A stretch of 64,000 nucleotides of DNA from Eubacterium_G segne. Its GTDB lineage: Bacteria; Bacillota; Clostridia; Lachnospirales; Lachnospiraceae. The position numbers and the translations under genes are program-made. Numbering within the stretch: position 1 is the stretch's first letter; each line of letters starts with the position of its first letter. Where the stretch lies: positions 186,001 to 250,000 of the forward strand of contig NZ_JACOOZ010000003.1 in the NCBI RefSeq assembly GCF_014287775.1. Reading direction: 5' to 3'. Positions 1 to 6,605 of this stretch are shown piece after piece. Below the pieces are notes generated by a model. That model saw nothing but the letters and a program-made list of their open reading frames with translations, was not told where the DNA came from and ran no database searches.

Positions 1-426
1 TAATCCTTTAACTGAGTTCACTGTATTGATTGAGTAGCCTTCATCATACATTTTGGTAATGAAATCTTGTAATGTATCTTTTGTAATAGTTTTTAGCTTA
101 TATGAGCCGATTTCAGGTTTGATATATAATCTAATCTTTTTCTCATATCCTACAAGCGTAGAAGATTTGCAAGTGAGTTTACAGTCTTTCTCTAACCACA
201 TATCTAGGAAATCAGCATATGACATATCTGAAGGTTCAACAGCTTGTCCCACATGTTCATATGCTTGCTGTGCTATCTTACCAGCTTCTCTAGCTTCTCT
301 TTTTGTAGCAAAGCCTGATTTAGTCTTCCATTGACGTTTGCCATCTATAGAAGCAACTTCAAACCGATATTCATATACTACTTTACCACTGTTACGAGTT
401 CTTGCTTTAATTAACACATCACCCAT
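1..426 (-). CDS. Tyrosine-recombinase integrase, N-terminal part (runs off the window)
   Basis: The 142 visible residues begin MGDVLIKARTRNSGK and match the N-terminal arrangement of phage and conjugative-element integrases. An AP2-like arm-type DNA-binding domain occupies about residues 3-60 (YEYRF, RQWKTKSGFATKREA). It is followed by a SAM-like core-binding domain at about 68-142 (SYADFLDMWLE, STLVGYEKKIRLYIKPEIG). The catalytic domain with the R-H-R-Y residues lies left of position 1 and is not seen. The start has a good ribosome binding site (AAAGGAG, 8 bases before ATG). Such enzymes integrate and excise their own element, so this is probably the edge of an integrative element or prophage. 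The promoter and upstream repeats are annotated separately. Family assignment is firm; element type is unknown. Confidence 0.85.
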   Translation of the reverse strand, partial: MGDVLIKARTRNSGKVVYEYRFEVASIDGKRQWKTKSGFATKREAREAGKIAQQAYEHVGQAVEPSDMSYADFLDMWLEKDCKLTCKSSTLVGYEKKIRLYIKPEIGSYKLKTITKDTLQDFITKMYDEGYSINTVNSVKGL

Positions 427-430
427 AGTT

Positions 431-471
431 ATACTCCTTTCAAGAACGGATGTTCCTTTTATTAGGAGTAT
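431..471 (-). promoter_or_regulatory. Inverted repeat that can mask the integrase ribosome binding site
   Basis: ATACTCCT (431-438) pairs with AGGAGTAT (464-471), with further pairing inside (AAGAAC at 442-447 with GTTCCTT at 452-458). In an RNA reading through from upstream, the integrase AGGAG would be locked in the stem. In an RNA started at the promoter at about 460, the outer arm would be missing and the site free. The pairing is seen directly; the regulatory role is inference. Confidence 0.5.
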
Positions 472-495
472 AACATACCTCGTCCACATTTTCAA
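467..495 (-). promoter_or_regulatory. Integrase promoter
   Basis: On the minus strand TTGAAA (490-495) is separated by exactly 17 bases from TATACT (467-472), placing the start of transcription near 460. The spacer carries one copy of the GTGGACGAG repeat (479-489), so a protein bound there would cover the promoter. The -10 hexamer also lies inside one arm of the 431-471 inverted repeat. Confidence 0.65.
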
Positions 496-568
496 TATTG
501 TTTTCTCGTCCACATTTTAAATTTATGTGGACGAGATGTGGACATTTCAATATTATTTTCGTCCACAT
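479..568. repeat. Cluster of five CGTCCACAT-type repeats, direct and inverted
   Basis: CTCGTCCACAT occurs at 479-489 and 505-515, its reverse complement at 525-535, a shorter inverted copy ATGTGGAC at 536-543, and CGTCCACAT at 560-568. The spacers also resemble each other (TTTCAATATTGTTTTC and TTTCAATATTATTTTC). The copies at 505-515 and 525-535 form a palindrome around an AT-rich centre. The cluster overlaps the integrase promoter and lies just outside the gene, as expected for operator sites or integrase/excisionase arm sites at an element end. Confidence 0.6.
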
Positions 569-583
569 GCACTTTTATAAAAA

Positions 584-617
584 ATAAGAGAGTCTTCGGA
601 TTTCTCCAAAGACTCTC
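584..617 (-). terminator. Terminator after the GGGtGRT gene
   Basis: GAGAGTCTTCGGA and TCCAAAGACTCTC form a strong stem with a four-base loop. On the minus strand it is followed by a T-rich run. It ends the Fe-S scaffold/GGGtGRT operon. Confidence 0.75.
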
Positions 618-645
618 CAAAAGTCTATAAAATCAAGCTTTTTAT

Positions 646-1656
646 TTAGAACTTACCAGCCTTTGCAGCTTCTTCAACGGAAACAGCAACAGCAACTGTA
701 GCACCAACCATTGGGTTGTTACCCATTCCGATAAGTCCCATCATTTCAACGTGAGCCGGAACTGATGAAGAACCTGCGAACTGAGCATCTGAATGCATAC
801 GTCCTAATGTATCTGTCATACCATATGAAGCAGGACCTGCAGCCATGTTATCCGGATGAAGTGTACGTCCTGTACCACCACCTGATGCTACTGAGAAGTA
901 CTTCTTACCCTGTTCGATACATTCTTTCTTGTATGTACCTGCTACAGGATGCTGGAATCTTGTTGGGTTAGTTGAGTTACCTGTAATAGAAACACCAACA
1001 TTTTCATGATGCATAATTGCAACACCTTCCTGAACATCATCAGCACCATAACATTTAACTGTTGCACGAAGACCTGTTGAATATGGCTTTTCGTATACAA
1101 TGTTTAATTTTGCTTCTTTATAATCATACTTTGTTTCAACATATGTGAAACCGTTAATTCTTGAAATAATCTGTGCAGCATCTTTTCCAAGACCATTTAA
1201 GATAACTCTTAAAGGTTTCTGACGTACTTTGTTAGCCTTTTCAGCGATACCAATAGCACCTTCAGCTGCAGCGAATGATTCGTGTCCTGCAAGGAATGCG
1301 AAACATTCTGTTTCTTCTTCAAGTAACATCTTTCCTAAGTTACCATGTCCTAAACCAACTTTTCTATGGTCAGCAACAGAACCCGGAATACAGAAAGCCT
1401 GAAGACCTTCACCGATTGCAGCAGCAGCGTCAGCAGCTCTTCTACAACCTTTCTTAATAGCAATAGCTGCACCTACTGTGTAAGCCCAGCATGCATTTTC
1501 AAAACAAATTGGCTGAATTTTCTTAACCTGATCATAAACATCTAATCCAGCGTCCTTTGTAATCTTTTCAGCTTCTTCAATAGAAGCAATACCATAACTA
1601 TTTAAAATAGAATTAATCTTGTCAATTCTTCTTTCATATGATTCAAATAATGCCAT
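646..1656 (-). CDS. GGGtGRT protein
   Basis: A 336-residue soluble protein carrying the name-giving motif GGGTGRT at about residues 259-265, in the context SVASGGGTGRTLHPDN. Glycine-rich stretches follow (AAGPASYG, GLIGMGNNPMVGA) and there is a conserved-looking Cys pair at 51 and 56. The family is known by name in Clostridia and other anaerobes, but I know of no established function. It begins 12 bases after an Fe-S cluster scaffold homologue, and its ribosome binding site GAGGT overlaps the upstream stop codon. The two are therefore translationally coupled and probably work together. No membrane segment or signal peptide is visible. Identification by motif and neighbour is confident; a link to Fe-S cluster handling is inference. 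Confidence 0.85.
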   Translation of the reverse strand: MALFESYERRIDKINSILNSYGIASIEEAEKITKDAGLDVYDQVKKIQPICFENACWAYTVGAAIAIKKGCRRAADAAAAIGEGLQAFCIPGSVADHRKVGLGHGNLGKMLLEEETECFAFLAGHESFAAAEGAIGIAEKANKVRQKPLRVILNGLGKDAAQIISRINGFTYVETKYDYKEAKLNIVYEKPYSTGLRATVKCYGADDVQEGVAIMHHENVGVSITGNSTNPTRFQHPVAGTYKKECIEQGKKYFSVASGGGTGRTLHPDNMAAGPASYGMTDTLGRMHSDAQFAGSSSVPAHVEMMGLIGMGNNPMVGATVAVAVSVEEAAKAGKF

Positions 1657-1668
1657 TGTTGTTACCTC

Positions 1669-2361
1669 CTATTCCTTTCTTGGGTCGATAATCTTAACAG
1701 CGTCATCAACACGACCGTACTGACCTTTTGATTTTTCCCAAGCTGTTGTAGGATCATCACCTTTTTTGATAAAGTCTGTCATCTTTCCTAAGTTAACAAA
1801 CTGGTAACCAATAACTTCATTATCAGCATCAAGAGCGATACCTGTTACATAGCCTTCAGCCATTTCAAGATATCTAACACCTTTTGCCTTTGTAGCATAC
1901 ATAGTACCTACCTGTGAACGAAGACCTTTTCCTAAATCTTCAAGTCCGGCACCTACTACAAGACCGTCATCTGAGAAAGCACTCTGTGTTCTACCATATA
2001 CAATCTGTAAGAATAATTCTCTCATAGCTGTGTTGATAGCATCACAAACTAAGTCAGTATTTAAAGCTTCAAGAATTGTTTTTCCCTGAAGAACTTCAGC
2101 TGCCATAGCTGCTGAATGTGTCATACCTGAACATCCGATTGTTTCGATTAATGCTTCTTCAATGATACCTTCTTTAACATTTAATGTAAGCTTACAAGCA
2201 CCCTGCTGTGGAGCACACCAGCCAACACCATGTGTAAAACCTGAAATATCTTTGATTTCTTTTGAGTAAACCCATTTTCCTTCTTCAGGAATTGGAGCCG
2301 GCTCATGTTTTGCGCCCTTAGCTACAGGACACATCATTTCAACTTCTTTTGAATAAATCAT
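1669..2361 (-). CDS. Iron-sulfur cluster assembly scaffold protein, NifU/IscU-like
   Basis: This 230-residue protein contains a NifU/IscU-like scaffold fold. Candidate cluster ligands are Cys49 (VGWCAPQQGAC), Cys77 in ETIGCSGMTHSAAMAAEV, which resembles the NifU GCGxxxASxS segment, and Cys106 (LVCDAIN). GKTILEAL after the second Cys is also typical. It is longer than bacterial IscU proteins (about 130 residues) and has a C-terminal extension (about 140-230). It sits immediately upstream of the GGGtGRT gene. The chosen ATG has GGAG 11 bases upstream. It would be expected to assemble or transfer Fe-S clusters, but this subfamily lacks a defined client. Confidence 0.8.
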   Translation of the reverse strand: MIYSKEVEMMCPVAKGAKHEPAPIPEEGKWVYSKEIKDISGFTHGVGWCAPQQGACKLTLNVKEGIIEEALIETIGCSGMTHSAAMAAEVLQGKTILEALNTDLVCDAINTAMRELFLQIVYGRTQSAFSDDGLVVGAGLEDLGKGLRSQVGTMYATKAKGVRYLEMAEGYVTGIALDADNEVIGYQFVNLGKMTDFIKKGDDPTTAWEKSKGQYGRVDDAVKIIDPRKE

Positions 2362-2498
2362 TTGAATAAATACTCCTTTCGAAATATGTGATAAAATCGT
2401 GGGTCAAAGCTGTCTAATGCCCACACCACTACATATTTTCTCATAAAATGACAAAATAGTCTATACTTTTAATGATTTTTTATCAAAATAATTTCCTA

Positions 2499-3461
2499 TT
2501 ATTTCTGAGTTTCTCTTGTTTCTTCCAATTTGTATCCCCACAAAGCCTTAATTTGAGTTGCCAATCTGTCATATGTCCACTGTTTTTTGCTTCTTGTAAT
2601 ACAATTTGGATCATTTATCTTGAAACCATTATCGTCATAACCATATATAACTATAAAATGACCACTTAATGTAAAATCACCGGGACCCATTGCACATATA
2701 ATTAGTCCACCGTTATCTAATTCACTTTCAATACGTTCCTTAGATAGCCCCACCTCATGTATATTTATTCCATATTCTGCCGGAAAAGTTGTCATTAGTT
2801 TCCAAGCTGTCCCGATTCCCTCTACATAATATCCGTTTTCTTCACTATATTTCGCCGCTGTAACCGGTGTTACCTTATCATTTCTTGTTAAACTATACAC
2901 CACCATTGAAACACAGGTTGGTCCACAGCCTGCCAATCCTATATTAGAATCACCGTAGGTCTTATATCCCCACCTTTTATCCCATTGGATAAGTAGTGGA
3001 ACTTCAGCAGCCCTTTCATTTTTTGACAACTTGGGCTTGCCCTCTGATTCGTAATCAAAATAGTTCGCTATAAATTCCGCCATTTCAGGATTATTTGCCA
3101 CTTTTTCCAGCAAATCAGTATCATAATTGTCACGATTTTCATATAAATACTTAATATTCTCGTCACTGTCTGAATATTGTTTTAAAAATTTTAATATTTG
3201 TGTTCTTGTATATTCCTTTGGAGCACTAATCTTATATTTCTTTTTTGTTTTACTTTTCTTTTCTGCTGTAGTCTCCTCTTTCTTTTCAGTTTCAACCTGT
3301 TTAGTAGCGTTTTCTTTAGACTTATGACTTTCATTCTGTTTTGCAATATTTTGAACAATTCCCACTAACAATACAATGCTGATTATTATTCCGCTTATTG
3401 TTATGGCAATTTGAATTTTTCTAAGTTTTTTCTGCTCTCTTCTGTAATCTGACTGTTTCAT
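2499..3461 (-). CDS. Membrane-anchored C39-like cysteine peptidase
   Basis: This 320-residue protein has a single N-terminal membrane segment (about 17-39), a Lys/Glu/Thr-rich linker (about 41-80) and a C-terminal papain-like domain of the peptidase C39_2 type (about 153-310). The likely catalytic Cys179 lies in LAGCGPTCVSM, the His at 268 in SGHFIVIYGY, and the third residue in NDPN (283-286). LLIQWDKRWGYKTYG just before the Cys is typical of the family. It would act outside the membrane, probably on peptides or cell-wall proteins; the substrate is unknown. It has its own ribosome binding site (AGGAG, 7 bases) and appears monocistronic. No clear terminator was seen after it. Confidence 0.8.
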   Translation of the reverse strand: MKQSDYRREQKKLRKIQIAITISGIIISIVLLVGIVQNIAKQNESHKSKENATKQVETEKKEETTAEKKSKTKKKYKISAPKEYTRTQILKFLKQYSDSDENIKYLYENRDNYDTDLLEKVANNPEMAEFIANYFDYESEGKPKLSKNERAAEVPLLIQWDKRWGYKTYGDSNIGLAGCGPTCVSMVVYSLTRNDKVTPVTAAKYSEENGYYVEGIGTAWKLMTTFPAEYGINIHEVGLSKERIESELDNGGLIICAMGPGDFTLSGHFIVIYGYDDNGFKINDPNCITRSKKQWTYDRLATQIKALWGYKLEETRETQK

Positions 3462-3550
3462 TGTAAATCTCCTGTAAGTTTGATAAAACAGTTATAGTAA
3501 TTCTGTGTATATTTTTTGTATCAACTATTGCATTTTTTAATCTTAAACAT

Positions 3551-3601
3551 AAAAAGAGTTATTGCTTTAAAAATCAAATTTAATAAATAAAGCAATAACT
3601 C
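3551..3601 (-). terminator. Terminator after asd
   Basis: The arms GAGTTATTGCTTTA (3556-3569) and TAAAGCAATAACTC (3588-3601) are perfectly complementary over 14 bases, and five T residues follow on the minus strand. Confidence 0.8.
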
Positions 3602-3615
3602 ATAATTATTACATA

Positions 3616-4707
3616 TTATTTTGCTGTAATATATCCCTTTGCAACTAAAAGTTCTGCTGATAATACAGCTCCTCCTGCGGCACCTCTAAGAGTATTATGT
3701 GATAATCCCACAAACTTGTAATCGTATACACTGTCTTCTCTCAAACGTCCTACTGAAATTCCCATTCCATGTTCAAAATTAACGTCTAAAGCTACCTGCG
3801 GTCTGTTATCATCCTCTAAGTACTGAATAAACTGCTTTGGTGCACTAGGAAGTTCTAACTTCTGCGGCTCTCCACTAAAGTTTACCATAGCCTCAATTAA
3901 TTCTTCCTTTGAAGGCTTTTTAGCAAACTTAACAAATACAGCTGCCGTATGTCCGTCTAAAACAGGTACTCTGATACACTGTGTTGTAATAACCGGTGAT
4001 GTAGCCTTAACAATTTCTCCATCAACAATCTTACCCCAAAGTCTAAGTGGCTCCTGCTCTGATTTTTCTTCTTCACCACCAATGTATGGAATAATGTTTC
4101 CCACCATTTCAGGCCAGTCCTTAAATGTTTTGCCGGCACCTGAAATAGCCTGATATGTTGTTGCTACAACTTCTGTAGGCTCAAATTTCTTCCATGCTGT
4201 AAGAACAGGTGCATAACTTTGTATTGAACAGTTAGGTTTAACTGCAACAAATCCTTTTGTTGTGCCAAGTCTCTTCTTCTGGAATTCTATTACTTCATAA
4301 TGTTCAGGATTAATTTCAGGAACTACCATTGGTACATCCGGAGTCCATCTGTGAGCACTGTTGTTTGATACAACAGGTGTTTCTGTTTTTGCATAATCCT
4401 CTTCAATTTTCTTGATTTCTTCCTTTGTCATGTCAACAGCACTGAAAACGAAGTCAACTGTTGAAGCAACTGCCTCTACTTCATTAACATTGTGTACAAT
4501 CATCTTTTTTACACTTTCAGGCATTGGAACTGACATTTTCCATCTGTCCCCAACAGCTTCTTCATATGTCTTTCCTGCTGAACGTGGGCTTGCAGCCAAT
4601 GTTGTAACTTCAAACCATGGATGATTATCAAGCAATGTGATAAATCTCTGTCCTACCATACCTGTAGCTCCAAGTACGCCTACTTTTAATTTCTTGTCTA
4701 ATTTCAT
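3616..4707 (-). CDS. asd: Aspartate-semialdehyde dehydrogenase
   Basis: Catalyses NADPH-dependent reduction of aspartyl phosphate to aspartate semialdehyde, the branch point to lysine/diaminopimelate, threonine and methionine. The N-terminal nucleotide-binding motif is GVLGATGMVGQRF. The catalytic Cys is at about 160 in VKPNCSIQSY and the acid-base His at about 253 in VLDGHTAAVF. The sequence matches the archaeal/fungal-type subfamily, common in clostridia, rather than the E. coli type. Two adjacent ATG codons exist; the second (4707) is preferred because GGAG lies 7 bases before it but only 4 before the first. It lies downstream of two small membrane-protein genes, with a strong terminator after it. 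Confidence 0.95.
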   Translation of the reverse strand: MKLDKKLKVGVLGATGMVGQRFITLLDNHPWFEVTTLAASPRSAGKTYEEAVGDRWKMSVPMPESVKKMIVHNVNEVEAVASTVDFVFSAVDMTKEEIKKIEEDYAKTETPVVSNNSAHRWTPDVPMVVPEINPEHYEVIEFQKKRLGTTKGFVAVKPNCSIQSYAPVLTAWKKFEPTEVVATTYQAISGAGKTFKDWPEMVGNIIPYIGGEEEKSEQEPLRLWGKIVDGEIVKATSPVITTQCIRVPVLDGHTAAVFVKFAKKPSKEELIEAMVNFSGEPQKLELPSAPKQFIQYLEDDNRPQVALDVNFEHGMGISVGRLREDSVYDYKFVGLSHNTLRGAAGGAVLSAELLVAKGYITAK

Positions 4708-4751
4708 CATTTCTCTCCTAAAAAATATATTTTAAATTTTATTTAACAAAC

Positions 4752-5189
4752 TTAATAAAGCTCAGACCAGCCATCTCCATTTTTTGAATCAGATTTTTTA
4801 GTTTCATCTTCTGTTTTAGAGGTAGTATTCTGCTCATTTTTTTTCTTTTTTTCTTTATTTTCAATGGCTTCATCTGTGAAAATATCATTCATTTCATTGA
4901 CGTTGCCATTTTTTTTATCATTTTTAGTTTTGTCTGTCTTTTCAGTTGTAACACTATCAGACTTTGCTGTTTCCACAACAACATTTCCCTGTGCATCTGT
5001 TACTGTTTCTGACAAAGCTTCAACAGTCTGATCCACGTATGTTGTGGTTTCTTTTGTCACAGCTGATGTGGTTATCTTGTTACTGTCACCTTTATCTTTA
5101 TTTGATTTTTTTATGCCAAATATAACTGCTACAATGGCAATTACAACTATAACCGCTAACACAATTATTACAATCTTCTTATTTTTCAT
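4752..5189 (-). CDS. Single-pass membrane protein with Lys/Thr/Glu-rich tail, unknown function
   Basis: A 145-residue protein with one N-terminal hydrophobic helix (about 5-26) followed by a low-complexity, highly charged region rich in Lys, Thr, Glu, Asp and Ser with no recognisable domain. The tail would face outward if the Lys-rich N-terminus stays inside. It overlaps the end of the upstream membrane-protein gene by 11 bases, which implies translational coupling, and has GGAG 6 bases before its ATG. asd begins about 45 bases downstream. I do not recognise a family. Confidence 0.6.
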   Translation of the reverse strand: MKNKKIVIIVLAVIVVIAIVAVIFGIKKSNKDKGDSNKITTSAVTKETTTYVDQTVEALSETVTDAQGNVVVETAKSDSVTTEKTDKTKNDKKNGNVNEMNDIFTDEAIENKEKKKKNEQNTTSKTEDETKKSDSKNGDGWSELY

Positions 5190-5703
5190 TTACATCTCCA
5201 CTCTGCGTTGTCTTTTCACGCTGTTCAATTAAATACCTGTTATAATCATCCCGCGATTTTTTCCAGGTATCTGACATACAGTAAATATTAATGTTTACCA
5301 TCAAGTAACAAAACATCCATATAATAATTAATCCTGTTATGGAAGCGCCTGCCGTTCTCCTTTTAAATAGTGGAATTGAATCCCGATATTTAAAATCTGA
5401 TAAGAAAATGGCGGGACTAAAAAATAATATGAAAAAGAAAATATATTTTATGACAAACAACACCACATCCATAGGTTCAAAAGTGTAATACTTTATTTCA
5501 CCGTAGATTCCGGTAATTATATAAAACGCCATAAAACCATAATATAAAATAGCAAGTATCATCTTATATGAAACACCTGAACGGAAACCAAAAAGTTTTA
5601 TTCTGTCATCTTTTAGGGAATTTTGTCTGTTGTTTCTTCCCTGCCTGTTTCCTCTTGAATAAATATTGTTGTTTTTTGGTACTTTATAAGGTTTGTATGA
5701 CAT
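5179..5703 (-). CDS. Small multi-pass membrane protein, unknown function
   Basis: A 174-residue protein with a basic, Asn/Arg-rich cytoplasmic N-terminus (about 1-35) and three predicted membrane helices at about 46-68, 79-101 and 118-140, then a charged C-terminus. It begins 31 bases after the 3' end of tRNA-Thr and overlaps the next gene, so the pair may share the tRNA promoter by read-through. GAGG lies 7 bases before the ATG. I see no motif that suggests a function. Confidence 0.6.
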   Translation of the reverse strand: MSYKPYKVPKNNNIYSRGNRQGRNNRQNSLKDDRIKLFGFRSGVSYKMILAILYYGFMAFYIITGIYGEIKYYTFEPMDVVLFVIKYIFFFILFFSPAIFLSDFKYRDSIPLFKRRTAGASITGLIIIWMFCYLMVNINIYCMSDTWKKSRDDYNRYLIEQREKTTQSGDVNEK

Positions 5704-5733
5704 ATAAAAGCCTCACTATTAATAAAAAATAAA

Positions 5734-5806
5734 AGCTCCTGGCGTGACTCGAACACGTGACCTGCTCATTACGAGTGAGCTGCTCTACCAACTGAGCTAC
5801 AGAAGC
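5734..5806 (-). tRNA. tRNA-Thr (anticodon CGT)
   Basis: The 73-base cloverleaf begins GCTTCTG and the acceptor closes with CAGGAGC. The anticodon stem GCTCA/TGAGC encloses the loop CTCGTAA, giving anticodon CGT for codon ACG. The TTCGAGTC T-loop is present. CCA is not encoded. Confidence 0.95.
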
Positions 5807-5820
5807 GTCTAAACAATGAT

Positions 5821-5849
5821 ATTATACATAGTTAAAATATAAATGTAAA
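5821..5849 (-). promoter_or_regulatory. Promoter of tRNA-Thr
   Basis: Minus-strand TTTACA (5844-5849), 17 bases, then TATAAT (5821-5826). The start of transcription would be near 5813, a few bases before the tRNA. A perfect 10-bp inverted repeat (AAATGTAAAG at 5841-5850 and CTTTACATTT at 5867-5876) overlaps the -35. Confidence 0.7.
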
Positions 5850-5911
5850 GTTTAAAATTACATTTACTTTACATTTTACCACATTATAATAAGTATTTTT
5901 CTTTAACATTC

Positions 5912-5940
5912 TTGATGTGAAGTATTTTGTCTGCTATAAT
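5912..5940 (+). promoter_or_regulatory. Promoter of the DUF5721-like gene
   Basis: TTGATG (5912-5917), 17 bases, TATAAT (5935-5940). The predicted transcription start (about 5946-5948) coincides with the ATG at 5947, suggesting a leaderless mRNA. Confidence 0.6.
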
Positions 5941-5946
5941 TTTTTT

Positions 5947-6438
5947 ATGATTAGTTTTAAAGTAAATGATATAAATAATTTTATGCAGCATCTTTTAGTT
6001 AAGGAGACTTTTGATAATTATTTATTATGCGAAGGACAAATTGATACTTCTAATTCGTTCTCCCTTAACGGACGGATAAATGCGGCTTTTTATGATTCTA
6101 ATGAACTTGAAGCAAAAATAAATGACTTTGTATATTGGAAGGATATTAAACATATATGCTTTGAAATCATAAAAGGTAAAAAAGTTCCAACTAAAATGAA
6201 GCTGGTATTTTCTCTTGCCAAGGAATATCATGGCAAAATTCTAGACGCCTCCGGTATGGATATGGATTTACACCAAATAGGCGGACTGTACATACATATT
6301 TTATATGAAAATAATACATTAGAAGTTATAACAGGCACTTCCATTAATGTTTTCACCATGGATAAAACATTAGATCATTATTGGGATAAAATGGTTCTTA
6401 CCTTTTTTAACAATTATTTTTCCTGTGATGAAAACTAA
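5947..6438 (+). CDS. DUF5721-like conserved protein
   Basis: The protein is 163 residues from the ATG at 5947 (MISFKVNDINNFMQHLLVKE). It is soluble, without signal or membrane helix, and resembles the DUF5721 family found in Lachnospiraceae, whose role is unknown. Notable segments are SFSLNGRINAAFY and CFEIIKGKKVPTKMKLVFSL. A longer reading from 5917 is possible, but that start lies within the promoter. No ribosome binding site precedes 5947 and the consensus promoter ends just before it, so translation of a leaderless message is the simplest reading. The family name is from memory of the sequence pattern and is less certain than the gene itself. Confidence 0.65.
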   Translation: MISFKVNDINNFMQHLLVKETFDNYLLCEGQIDTSNSFSLNGRINAAFYDSNELEAKINDFVYWKDIKHICFEIIKGKKVPTKMKLVFSLAKEYHGKILDASGMDMDLHQIGGLYIHILYENNTLEVITGTSINVFTMDKTLDHYWDKMVLTFFNNYFSCDEN

Positions 6439-6470
6439 TTTTTTCTAAAATGTTAACAAATAGTAAACTT

Positions 6471-6497
6471 TTAGCACTCGTTTGAAGCGAGTGCTAA
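6471..6497 (+). promoter_or_regulatory. CIRCE operator (HrcA binding site)
   Basis: TTAGCACTC, nine bases, GAGTGCTAA is an exact match to the CIRCE consensus. It lies immediately upstream of the htpG promoter and indicates control by the HrcA heat-shock repressor. Confidence 0.95.
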
Positions 6498-6504
6498 TTT
6501 TGTA

Positions 6505-6532
6505 TTGACTTTTTATTTTTGTGCGTTAAAAT
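6505..6532 (+). promoter_or_regulatory. htpG promoter
   Basis: TTGACT (6505-6510), 16 bases, TAAAAT (6527-6532). The -35 begins 7 bases after the CIRCE element, so bound HrcA would sit against RNA polymerase. The 5' leader would be about 65 bases. Confidence 0.65.
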
Positions 6533-6605
6533 TGACTTTATTGAGAAGGATTACTTCTCTTTTTAGATTTGAAATAAAATATTTTTATATAAGGAGTGAT
6601 TAATA

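Noticed and set aside
431..568. CRISPR array at the repeat cluster
   Set aside because: Repeats are only 9-11 bases, occur in both orientations and have unequal spacing; no cas genes in the window.
2399..2427. GTGGG ... CCCAC inverted repeat upstream of the Fe-S scaffold gene
   Set aside because: Only five base pairs, large loop; too weak to call an operator or riboswitch without comparison.
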